Assembly (NCBI GenBank): GCA_011319805.1
Contig: SJRY01000234.1
Span: 372,001-436,000, forward strand
DNA: 64,000 nucleotides
Source: Macrocybe gigantea
Taxonomy: Eukaryota; Basidiomycota; Agaricomycetes; Agaricales; Callistosporiaceae
Reading direction: 5' to 3'
Position 1 is the first letter of the stretch. The number at the start of each line of letters is the position of its first letter. Below are positions 1 through 10,928 of this stretch, piece by piece. The notes beneath the pieces are model-generated. The model did no database searches. It was given only the letters and a program-made list of their open reading frames with translations, and was not told where the DNA came from. A program made the position numbers and the translations under genes.

Positions 1-3000
1 CAAGGTCTGACTGGCGCTGAATTCCGCTCGTCTGGACAACGTCCACCTTGATGTCAACATCGTCAATTATCCTAAGCGGCGACATTTGATTGTCTTGATA
101 GAATTCAGAAACGAGTTGGATACCGGTAAGAGTCGCATATATCTTGTTCAGTGTCTCTTGTGATTCGTTTCGCGAGTTCATTTGACCGAGACGCAGTACA
201 AGGACGTCGGGTGACTGCGCCGGGTTAGAGGGAAAGATCAAAATCGGTGTCTTGACAGAAATTTCGAATTGCATTCGTTCAATCCTAGATGCCTGTTCAA
301 CAGCGGCTTGTGTCGCCGCGTCATACAAGCCCTTCAATTTAGCAAGTTTAGAGAAGAATAGATATATGTCGTGTAGAGGCTCTTCCAGATAGTGCAACTT
401 GACAGACGCTGCACTGAGGAACATTGATGATTTAATACCCATGTAATTGTCATCGGTTGGATCGAAGGTTTCATATCGAAATTCTGCCAAGTTTTGGCCT
501 TCGATGGATATTATTTGGGTAAACTCTTCACGAATGCAATGTTTGCGAGCATCGTTGCTGAGTGCGAGGCTTCCCAATTTTCCGGTTATACGCATTGACC
601 TGGGTCGTAGCAGTAAAGTGGTGTCGGCAGTTGACAATGAGAGCGTTGCAAGCCTAGCATCTTCGTTGCTAAGTACCACTGGGAGCAGTCATTGAACTAG
701 TGTGTGCAGTTGCGGGACGAAGAGATTCACCTTGAACTTGAGCAAGTTTTATAACAACTCGGATTCTTCCGTCTGCGGACTGATCGCGCGGAACTTCTTG
801 CTGTTGGCTGGCCTGACCGGAAATTTGCTGCGTTCGGGCCGGATTTGTGGTGAAAGTGGCCATAACGAAGTCATAGAACGATATGATTGGTTCCGGAGCT
901 GCTCGAAAAATGAACGCCGAGAATTTGATGTCGACTTTTTGGTCTATGTTCTCGAATATGGTCTCAAATTCCGGTGATTGTCGTTGGGCTCTAACATATG
1001 TAACGGTCATGAGGTCTGGGCTTTCTGCCGTCATGGGCTCGATTTCGGCGGAGGACAAGAATTTCAATGCACGATCCGTCCCGGGCTGGTCGAGATCAAG
1101 TGAAAGAGATCTTGGATTGTACGATGCAGAAATCGTCATCTGAGCACAGCCGTAATAATGCGCGGAAACTCACCGAAGGCTAACTAGAACCTTCATGTCG
1201 TATTTGGCCATCGAAAATTGCAGCATAAAGCGGCCGAACGAAATCTTTCCCAGAACCTTCTCAGATGAACTATTCACTGTTTTGGAAATCGACGCTCCAA
1301 GGTCATCAACTTGAAAGTCTATCACGACCAACTGCTGATGCAGTTCAGGCCACTGACCAAAGGTCAGTCGTCAGCCGGAGTTGACTGACAAGCGACACAC
1401 CTGAGTAGACCCATCTCCAACTTCAAAAAAGACGTCCTCGCCATCGGGTGACTCTGTTTCGTTGCTGACGCTCTTGTTATCCTCATCGCTATCCTCTCCG
1501 ATGCTGTATTCAGTCCCAGATGAGCCGAACAAGGAAGCAGGTATTTGGAATCCCGGGACCGTTCCATCAGGCGGGGCCACGGCCGATGTTTCTCCCTCCT
1601 CGCCGAATTTAGGGATGCAGACGTCAATGAGCCGCAAAAGCGACTTGTATTTGGAATCAGAAAAATTGACGCGTAAGGATGGAAGTTTTGCAGCCAGTTT
1701 GAAACGTGGCAGACGCAATACAGATGGGACGATCGAATTCTGCAGTTCAAGGTCGATATTGATTTTTTCTAACAAATGCAAGGAGTCGCTAGATCCAACA
1801 TGGAGAGCATCGAGACATAAATCAAGGTTATCCCCGATAATAAACTTTAATACGTTAGTGTCATTGTCAGGATGTCGAAGACTTGGGGATATACCTGTGC
1901 AGCTTCCAGCCTCAGAGACTGCTTGTCGTACATGAGAGACTCTAGGTATTCGTAGTCTTCGTCGGTATATTTTTGCTTCCGTTTCGCCTGTATGGTGCGA
2001 ACCGACTCCTTGTTTGCTACGTGGCTCACGATGGAGATATGACCAGCATCAATGATCAGATAGGTACAGTCGTGAGAAGTCACGCTAGCAGCACGTAGTA
2101 GTAAGGGGAACCGCATCTGTTATGCTTGCTTGGTTGTACTCACTCTTCTGGTATTATAATCACCGGCGCGTTAAGATCCATCTGAATATCAATCGTTTTG
2201 TGCGTTTGCAAAGCATATTCGAGACCAGCGCGGGTCTCTTTACGGAGACCTTCTAAGGTTTGACTCGCGGCGCTCTGTCAGGGGCATGAGCCAACATCAG
2301 TGAATCGTGGGCGCAGAAATCACCAAAAGCGCCTCGATAGATTCCACTTGGCTCGCTGGTGGTTTAAAGAACTTGTAGATAGCTTCGACGTAACCCGGTG
2401 GTATACAATTTCCATGTGCCGCATGCGAAGAGTCAGAGCGGTATCAGCTCTCTCATCTAAAGGATTGTTTTCGAATTTGACGAAGAAAAATGGCTCGGCC
2501 GACAGCTTTGAGGACTGAGAGGCCTCGAGACCCGTTATTTGTATCCCTTGCGTCTCGTCTTGCAATCGTACAATGTCCGGAAAACGGCTGTCCACTGTGA
2601 TGCCATCCTTGACGCCAAAGCCACCGACAGAAAGAGATATTTCAAAATTCTCTGGTCTTTGAATGTAATCCGCCCGAAGGACATCGAAGACAATCGAAAT
2701 GATATTTTGGTCCGTTCCGTGAGGATCGGTTCTCAAAGTGAAGGAACCTTGATGAAGTTTGGCGGATATGCGAGCTTTCAACGAGTCCCGTGGTGTTTGT
2801 AAAGATTCAGTAAGGGCTGCCTTTTCATCGTAGTCAAGGACATCATAGAGCTCCTTGCGTTGCTCCTCCGTCATCGGCTTGAAGGCATTGGCGTCCTCTT
2901 CTGACCTCGAGCCCCACAGCCAGCTTGACCAGCTCTGCTTAGACCGTTGCTGTTCCTTTTCAGCCTCCAAACGTTGCCTGAGGGCTGTGTCCTTGCGCAA

Positions 3001-4727
3001 GCGCGAACGGCCAATCGATCTGTAGAAGCGGATATCATCGTAAGAGAGCTTCTTTTCCAACGCTTCAAAGTCTCCGAGGTCCTACAAGCGTCGCATCAGA
3101 TTTGTAATACCGTCAGAGGATGCAAATCTACGAACAACGCCAGAAAGTGTGGACAATAACTTCCTTTGATATAGTTCCACGTATCGAACTCGGTCGTTTC
3201 GTCTCTCCGCGAAGTAGTCCCATGTCCATTTCCTGCGACGTTCTTGCACGCCTTCCAAGACAGCTGTAGCAGCGAACTGAAGGCGGGCTTTGGCGGGAGA
3301 GAGGCCGAAATCACGCGGTCGATATTTCCGGTACTGTAACAATTCGCTGTCGTCTTATGACAAGGAATCGGCACGAAAACTCACCTGACGACGTCGGAGG
3401 TAAACATGATACATATCAAGAAGAGATATGACATCCCGATACTGGTTGTCATCTAGAACGACCCCAATTTCGTCGAAACTCAGCTGAACATCAAATCGTG
3501 GGGTGTTCGCGTCGAAATGATGGTTCACCGTAATCTGACTGATGCTTGAATGATAGTCACCAGAGAGATATTAGCCATACACACTTTTCCTTCGCCTGAA
3601 ACCGGCCTCAAGATGAACTGATGACCAGCTGCTTTGCTGCCCAGTGCGACCTAGAAAAGCACGTCAAGATCTCCTAGAAACAACGAATAGTTCAATTTCC
3701 ACCATTTCCGCCAACTGCTGAATTGCCTCGGAGGCGGACAAGCCGGACAGAGTGGTTGCGTGGGTGTCAAAGTATATTGCGAGGGACTGTAAGTTTGAGA
3801 GCTGTGGACGAAGTCAGACTGCGTTCGGCTGAAGGAGGAAAAACGGACTTTATGAATCGCACCAGCAGTACTCTCGATGAAGGCAGGTTTCCATAACTCG
3901 TCGACAGAGAACGCGTTGAATCCAGCTAATGTGATGCCCGCACAGAAAGGGTGCTGAATTCGCGGCGGTGAGGAGGTTGTTAAAGCAGGAGAGAAGGACG
4001 TTACCTCTGGGACACTGACTTGGTCCTCATAACGGATGTGAATGTTCTTGACCGTCACTTGAATGTTATTAATAATCTTGTTGAGTAACGACTCCCACAA
4101 GCCTTGAGGCTGCGAAGAATCTTCGGATGCGTGTCAGAACGCATAAGTGTCATAAAGGACAGAATTCGTCGTACCGACTACGCCTGGCTCATTGCGAATG
4201 TGCAAGAGTTCCGCATCCTCCAGACGCTCCGCCTTTGCAGCTTGGGCTCGTCTCTCTTCCTCCTCTAAATCAATGTCTTCCTGGGGGGATGGAACGACAA
4301 GAAGGTAAACGTCTTCAATAAGTATTTCGACTGGTTGGTTCCCGAGATTGAACCAGTGTAAGGACAGCGTGAATTTCCCAAGATGTCCTGATGCACATTT
4401 AATGGATGCTTCGATATTTTTCGAGTCCGCGCCTTACCATGCATGACATCTACTGGCAGGCTGAACTTGTCTAGCGCGCCCTTTTTAAGTCGCAAGTTAT
4501 GCAGGGAAATCTGGCCTGTGTAGTTGTAAGTCATGGTATGCCTCAAGCGGCCCGGGATCCTCGCCTTGTCCGATCCCATAATTGACTTGATTCAGGTCGA
4601 GGTTCTCGACATAAGGAGCGAGGATACGATTGAATAGCTGCGGGTGTGAACATGAGAAGAAGATGGAGATGTATATGTGCAGACATACCACGTTGAGGAT
4701 TTCTTTTCCTGGATCAAGCCACCACAT
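1..4727 (-). CDS. VPS13: VPS13, bridge-like lipid transfer protein (N-terminal part, runs off the left edge)
   Basis: This is the N-terminal part of VPS13, the very large chorein-type protein that moves lipids between membranes at contact sites. The start is well defined. An ATG at 4727 opens a 13-residue exon (MWWLDPGKEILNV), a 51-nt intron follows (4638-4688), and the next exon begins LFNRILAPYVENLDLNQ, the chorein N-terminal signature. Later exons give KNIHIRYEDQVS (about 4020-4080), SSWLWGS (about 2910) and ELYDVLDYDEKAALT (about 2830), in the order seen in VPS13. Many short introns interrupt it. VPS13 is usually near 3,000 residues, so roughly half lies outside the window. The family call is certain; internal exon borders were not all resolved. 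Confidence 0.96.
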
Positions 4728-5478
4728 GGCCGTGGTCGTGTAGAGAGTTGTGTGCCTGCGTTATCGCTGTTCGATACGTTGTTGAGGACGAGGAGTGAAG
4801 GGCAGGCGCACGTCATCGTACGTAATCCAGCAACATAACACCCAGGTTAAATGTCGCATATTTCCCTCAGAAGATAAGTGTTATTCCGACGTTAAAAGGA
4901 ATCTACAAAAGATCCGTTCTTTTTATGTCCGTACCATCGAGACGGACAGGCCAGTTCCGTTCGAGACTGCAGAACGTGTCGAGAGGCGTGGTCATGGTTG
5001 TTCGGCGTCCCGATCGTTTCCGTTGCTTTCCGAACCAGGAACGTGAGGCATAACCCTATCCACCATATAAAAGTGCATCGTGGTCGTGTGCGTCGGACCT
5101 GCTGTCCCAGGTTGTTACCTGCTACCAGATCCTTCTCTGTCCAAGTCTGGCCAACTTCGCATGCTCTCCAGCCCTCCCGCCTCACCTGCTCCTCAGACCA
5201 CTGATAGTCTGAAGCCCTCTGTGATGCTTAACGAGGTAGACTCAAGATCCGTCCTACGTTCTTCACGCACACTTATACAACCACACTAGTTAGGCAACCT
5301 TGGCGACTCCATTGAACCTTTTACTAGGTCAGTCATTGCGTCTGCAGGCGCACACATGCCTCATCTCTCGCCTTCAGGTTAATACTCGGTTCTGGCAAGT
5401 CCGCTGTCCGGCTTCACTGCACACTGCCCACTTGGACTCCTTCGGATATCTGTACGCGCCAGATCCTCTCTATCCACG

Positions 5479-5758
5479 ATGTCCGCTGAGTGTTCCCACC
5501 AGGCTTGGACCTTCATGACCTGCACGAACTGCAATCGCGCCTCCTCATCTTTATTCACGATTTATTACGATCACTCCGCACATCTGGGGTACGTCTCCAG
5601 CTTCTCCGGGTCTGCATGTGGCTGACATTCTCTGCTTGTCAAGATCGCAGCCTCTTATTGTTTGGCACCCTCAAACTCCCCCCTCTGTCTAGTTTGCGCG
5701 TTGCCTCCTGGCTTAGACGCCTCAACCACCACCTCGGCAGCTTTTGACGTCTTGAAAG
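5479..5758 (+). other. Weak candidate small gene (unrecognised)
   Basis: The ATG at 5479 begins MSAECSHQAWTFMTC and then TNCNRASSS. A plausible 5' splice site (GTACGT) follows near 5587 and an AG acceptor near 5642. Reading on through a second possible 30-nt intron would end in a stop near 5756, giving a protein of roughly 65 residues. Nothing in it matches a family I know, and other frames are open over the same stretch, so this may be chance. It overlaps the left arm of the inverted repeat. Confidence 0.15.
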
Positions 5759-5769
5759 CTGCCGAGGTG
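5730..5769. repeat. Perfect 15-bp inverted repeat with 10-nt spacer
   Basis: CACCTCGGCAGCTTT (5730-5744) is followed by the spacer TGACGTCTTG and then the exact reverse complement AAAGCTGCCGAGGTG (5755-5769). The match does not extend further outwards. The spacer begins with TGACGTC, which matches the palindromic core bound by CRE/ATF-type bZIP factors. The repeat sits about 430 bp upstream of the elongase start. Confidence 0.9.
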
Positions 5770-6197
5770 CGCAAAAGGTACTTGCAATACCAGCGCCCAT
5801 TTTGCATTTGGTCTGATCGACGCGTGACAGAAAAAACGTTCTGTTGGCCGACATGCAGAACGGTCCCTGTCTGGTCATTACATGAACGGGAATATAATCG
5901 CAGTCTGTTTTTGCCTCATCTGGTGCATTGTCGGTAGAAGATCATGGACTGGTTCGCTACACATTCTCATGAAACATGTATTTGTACGCCAGGCATCGAT
6001 GTATAATTTAGCTCTTCTGATTCTCAACACCCTGTTCCGGCTACACGAAAAAAAAAACACGTGGAAAAAGCAAAATAATCACTAGTGTCACTTGTCACGC
6101 TTGCGTCACGCCACAACTGTTCTAAATCTCGCGCCAAATTTTTGAACCCGTTCCCTCCTCGTCCTTGCCCGGCCTCCCCAACCATCCACCTCTTCTC

Positions 6198-7405
6198 ATG
6201 GCCCCCTTGCCGACTTCCTCGCGGCTCACAGCCCGTTCGCCCTGCCACTTTACCTGACCTCCTACATCCGAGGCGAGACCCCGCTCTCCACGACGCCTGC
6301 CGTGCTGGCAACCCTCTCTTCTTACCTGGCCGTCATCTTCGGCGTTCAGTTCCTTATGAAAAACCAACCACCTCACAAATTGACACCGCTCTTTCAAACA
6401 CACAATGTCATTCTCTCTGCAGGTAGTCTTCTTTTGTTGGTTCTTATGTTAGAAGAAATCCTCCCCATCACATGGAACAACGGTCTTTTCCATGCTATAT
6501 GCAATGAAGCTTCCTGGACTCCGGTAATGCATTTTTTTCCTCTCTCTTTCTCTTTGTAGGCCTCTTGCACTAAATCAGTCGCGTCTAAAGAGAATGGAAT
6601 TTTACTATATGATCAATTATTACTTCAAGTATCTGGAACTCCTCGACACGGTTTTCCTCGCGTTCAAGAAGAAGCCTCTACGTGTGTTATCTTTCCCGAC
6701 AATACCACTAGTAAATCTAACGGCCGTCACAGAATTTTTGCATGTTTTCCATCACTCCGCAACTGCTCTCCTCTGCTATACCCAGCTGAATGGCAAAACT
6801 AGCATCGTAAGCCTACTATCGGCGCATGCCCTGCCGCTGACACCTTGACATAGTCCTGGACTGTTATCGTCCTTAATCTCGCTGTCCACGTTGTCATGTG
6901 TAAGCGATCCAAACCAACTTGCATCCACTTGAGGATTCATCAATGTCCCGCAGACTATTACTATTATGCGACCGCCGGAGGTGCAAGAATCTGGTGGAAG
7001 AAATATCTGACGACTATGCAAATCGTTCAGTTCGTCGTCGATTTAGTCTCTGTGTACTTTGGAAGTGTGTGATGTTGTTTATAATCTAGTTCTACGTCCG
7101 CCGCTAACCCGGGTTTCATACAGCGTATCAACACACTGCCGCTTCCTATTACCCGGACACGTTACCCCACATTGGCAACTGCTCAGGCTCGGAAGGTGCA
7201 GCGGCCTTTGGTTGCGCGCTCCTTACTAGCTACCTCGGGCTCTTCATCAATTTCTACTTCCAAACGTATCGGAAACCGGCCACACCGAAAGCTGTTGCTA
7301 ATGGAAAGGTGAATGGCACCGCGAACGGAAGCATGTGAGTGAAGATTTCTACTCGCACGGCGATGATAACTGAAATTGTGCCGCCTTAGCCGCAAAACAC
7401 AATGA
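6198..7405 (+). CDS. ELO-family very-long-chain fatty acid elongase
   Basis: This is a fatty acid elongase of the ELO family, the 3-keto-acyl-CoA synthase that condenses malonyl-CoA with acyl-CoA in the ER membrane, feeding sphingolipid synthesis. Visible motifs are [37 protein letters not shown] (HVFHH is the catalytic HxxHH box, reconstituted by splicing out 6682-6732) and [10 protein letters not shown]. Introns are 6524-6578 (or to 6590), 6682-6732, 6807-6853, 6900-6953, 7065-7123 and 7335-7389. The C-terminus is short and ends RKTQ. The only good start, ATG at 6198, is one base out of frame with the rest. A sixth C in the run 6202-6206 would give the expected N-terminus [14 protein letters not shown]. 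The family is certain; the N-terminus is not. Confidence 0.93.
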
Positions 7406-7853
7406 ACGTCAGTCGGTGCGCGAGGTATTTAGCCTTGATGCCAGACAATATAGACGGAGGTCATATACCCACGGGATCCTATATTTTTGGTATACTAATG
7501 TTAGATGAACGCGTTTATCGTACCGAGATGATCGCGAAGCGCCTCAAGGCTTGCTGTATTGCCTGTGAATGTTTTATGTTCAAACGGCGTATGTTATTGA
7601 CGTGATTCTCGGGGAGGCAAATTGTTGCATGCATGCTCGACTGGTACCTTCCAGGAGACTGATAAGAAACCAGGAATTCATTGGTGGTACTAGCAGTCAA
7701 CAATCTCGGTACCTGAATACATGTAAATAGGGTAATAGCGTTGTCAAGCATCGCCACATGAGCGGTCGTTCGAGCATGCACATCAACTTCCCTTGTTCCA
7801 CCACAGAATCGACCCTCTGAGTGCCCGCTTACCACCTCGACTCGCCTTGTCCG
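7406..7853. other. Intergenic region, elongase 3' end to RasGAP start
   Basis: This is 448 bp between two genes read in the same direction. It should hold the elongase 3' UTR and the RasGAP promoter. Short open frames on both strands show no recognisable protein, and I see no repeat or RNA gene. Confidence 0.5.
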
Positions 7854-10800
7854 ATGGCAGAAAACTCGGACAATCGATGGGTAGACGAGCTAGAGCCGAA
7901 CCGCGAATTCCTCGTCTCCGCCGAGTTATACATTTCAACAGCAGCGGCCGCCGCACTGCGCAAGGTGGGTCTGGCGACAAACCCGAGTCACGCGTCAGTC
8001 TGACTCCAATTCAGCCCGTCAACCCGAGGAAGAAGCCTGAGAAACGCGATGCCTCCGCAACCCAGCTCGAGGAGGCTAAGCGCGTGAAAGGTGAGCACGA
8101 GCATTGCCGTGGCCTGCATAAACTACAGTCCCTCTATAGAGAAATCCAGCTGGCTTGCCCTTGCAAGGGGCTCTGCAGGGACAGGCCATTGGAGAACGGT
8201 GGCCTGCAAACTCACCGAGGAAGGAGAACGATGTCTCTTCAATATATACCTCGACGTAAGTCTAATCGCTCCTTCTTCCACCACCGCTTGCTGAGATGCA
8301 ACAGGAGAGTATCTTATACCAAACCGTCTATATTCATTTGCTGCATCAGACAGATATCCGGCAGGCCGATAGCTCATTGTTCTTTCGCAAGGAATGTCTT
8401 GGAATTTACTGCATTGAGTACGTCCTCTACTAGATGCTGGTACTTACACTTGTCTGACGCATATCTCAGCGGTCAACGGTGGACTTCCGCTCATACAGTA
8501 GAGCCTATCTATTTGCAATTCAACAACACGGATTCATATAACACCTGGTTCACCCTTCTGAAATCATACGCTCTACCCGAAACCTATGGCCGCTGGTTTT
8601 CACCTGCGGAGGGCGGCTCCTATCGTATGTGGAGGCAGATAGAACTCACCATCATTCAAGGCCGTGGCTTTGGCACAGTCAAGCCAGGGGAGTCTGGCGC
8701 TGACCCAGAAGCAGATGCTCTTGACACCGGGGTTTCTTGCGAGATCCACTTCAATGACATGATCTGTGGCAGAACGACGATCAAGAAAGGCATAGGATCC
8801 CTGGATTGGCATGAGGGCTTCACCTTTTCAGACTTGCCCCCGTTTGAAACTCTCGTGATACTGGTTTGGAGAGAAAAGAAGCTATTCAAATCATCCGCTC
8901 TGGGGTCCACACGAATACCTTTGAACAACTTCCGTCGAGGCGAAGCAATTGAAGGCTGGTTTCCTGTTGCCAGTAGCCTCTCCGTGGCTGGCAATCTTCA
9001 AGTCGGGGAACTCCGACTCAAGCTGAGAGTGGACGAGTCAGAATTCTTCGTTCGATGATCGTTGGATTACCTACTGAACTTGTCTTTCGCAGGGAAATCG
9101 TATTGCCGTACTCGGCTTATTCTGGTCTTTTGCGGGTATGTTTGGAAACCGTGTCCAAAGTGATGAATTCGACTAAGAGCTACGGTCTAGGCATTCAGTT
9201 CTCGCAATTTCCTAGACTGGATGAGCGACTTTGAAGTCAAGTTGAAGCTGAGATCCATATCATTGCAGCTTATATCTGTGGCCATCGCCCGAAACGTCCT
9301 GATAGAGCAAGTTCAAGAACTCGCCTCTCGTGAGGTAGATGGGACACCGTTCTGTCAGTGTTGTGTAATCTCGCACCTTTTTTTCTTCTGAGCAGAAACT
9401 TATCAGCTCACCAAACATTGTTCCGAGGCAACACCATTTTAACCAAGGTCATGGAACTCTGTATGGCTTGGTATGGCAGAGCCTTCCTGGAGGCTAGCCT
9501 TGGGGCCGTACTCCGTCGCCTGTGCACCGAAAAAGTTGCCATAGAGGTTGATCCCCTTCGCAGTGGAAAGAGCGGCAAGGACGTGGACCGTAATGTGGAG
9601 CTCCTTATCCATTGGTGTCAAGAGTTCTGGAATCAAATATATTCTGTCAGGATGGACTGCCCTCAGTATGTTGCTCCTGTACTGTTCTTTTTTTTTATTT
9701 CTCTTGACTCATGTGGTATAGGGAAATACGCCGACTATTTGAAACAATCAGAACACTTGTTGAGAGGCGCTACGGCAACGACCCGGAACAAACCCGGGAA
9801 TTACCTGGCAGAGCGTTTCTGCATTCTGCTTTTTGCGATTTATCGTTCCGGCCATCTTGCACCCTCACCTCTTCGGTTTATGTCCAGGTTCGGCATACTT
9901 GCCCATCGTTTGATATTTATTGATGATGTTGCAGGTCTGCCCAGCGTCCCCGTGCAGCGCAGTCTAACCCTAATCGCAAAAGTCATCCAAAGCTTAGCAA
10001 ATTTGAACGCTGTGAGTCCGGTAGTCTTTGCATCTCCCTGGGACTTTCATTTGAGATCTGTAACAGAACGTCCAGAAAGAAGAGTTCATGCGTGGCGTTA
10101 GGGACTTCTTGAGAGAAAGTATCCCCGCCATGATAGATTATATCCTTGTGGTCTCCACTCCCAGTGCTGATTCTTCAGCATCATCAGGAAACATGGGGGG
10201 AAGACACGACCGTCTGACCATTATAAATGCATTGCGACAACGAGCAGCTACGATGCCGGTCCTGAATCGCGAGGCAATTCCAGTCCTTCCTCATCTCTTG
10301 GATGTTCCGCGACATCTGGCGGTCATCACATCCGCTGTTATTCGCAGTTCGAGAGATTTCCAAAAGAGGACGAATCCCGATGATCCCTCGGACCAACTAT
10401 TGAGCGAGTTCTGCTCCAGGTGCCTCGAAGTCGAGGAGCAGGCATTATTCCGAGTCAGTCAACTTGCCTCAAGGTTATCTTCAGGACGCCGATACTCGGC
10501 CCGCATTTTGGCTTCGTCATCGTCATCGGTATATGCGCCTGGCTCACCAACAAGACGGCGATCGCGTAGGACGTCCCGGCCCTCAACAGCACCCTCTCCT
10601 CAGCTAGAAGCATCTTTTTCTGCAGCGACATCGCCAGATACTGATCCTCGGGATTTCAGACGCCTTTTTCGAACACCACTGCAGCATCCGCATCAAGACC
10701 AGAGCAGATACAACGCCACCGTTCTGCTTCAACCGATTCCCTGCCACGCATTGGACCTAGTGGCAAAACTGCACCACACAGAACACACGTACTTGTGGAC

Positions 10801-10881
10801 TCCCTGAATGAGATACCCGACGATGCAGGGAAACAGAAACGTAGCCTCCTGCGTGGCATCTTACGAAAACAACGACCATGA
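7854..10881 (+). CDS. PH-C2-RasGAP, Ras-type GTPase-activating protein
   Basis: This GTPase-activating protein switches Ras-family GTPases off. In order it has a PH-like region (SSWLALARGS to NTWFTLLKSYAL, about 8140-8570), a C2 domain (QIELTIIQGRGFG to VGELRLKLRVDE, 8635-9036) and a RasGAP domain. The arginine finger is in TLFRGNTILTKVMELC near 9420, and the hallmark FLRFIVPAILHPHLFGL lies near 9830. The layout resembles fungal Bud2-type and animal SynGAP-type GAPs. The ATG at 7854 is chosen because the in-frame GTG upstream is not a start. Introns: 7965-8014, 8091-8139, 8256-8304, 8418-8469, 9037-9092, 9185-9215, 9358-9395 and three more. The frame slips one base near 9806 and again near 10651. 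In-phase introns (9759-9811; about 10529-10658) could also explain these, but would remove sequence that looks conserved. The C-terminus is basic and Ser-rich (KRSLLRGILRKQRP). Confidence 0.93.
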
Positions 10882-10928
10882 TAACTTATAAGAGACGCGT
10901 GTACAGTAGATTGCCAATGATGTTATTG

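Larger units (their letters stand above)
4728..6197. other. Intergenic region between divergent VPS13 and elongase; no confident gene
   Basis: This 1.47-kb gap separates two divergent genes. It holds a TATAAAA at about 5066, a perfect inverted repeat (listed separately) and several short open frames with no recognisable family. One weak candidate starts at an ATG at 5479 (MSAECSHQAWTFMTC, with a CTNC motif). It could splice at a GT near 5587, but I could not complete a convincing protein. The promoters of both flanking genes must lie here. Confidence 0.5.

Noticed and set aside
4795..5470. Several 60-100 codon frames in the VPS13-elongase gap
   Set aside because: They overlap on both strands, lack family resemblance and mostly lack a real ATG.
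7793..9058. A 421-codon open frame at the start of the RasGAP gene
   Set aside because: It reads straight through several introns. The real protein switches frames and starts at 7854; the long frame is a by-product of short in-phase introns.
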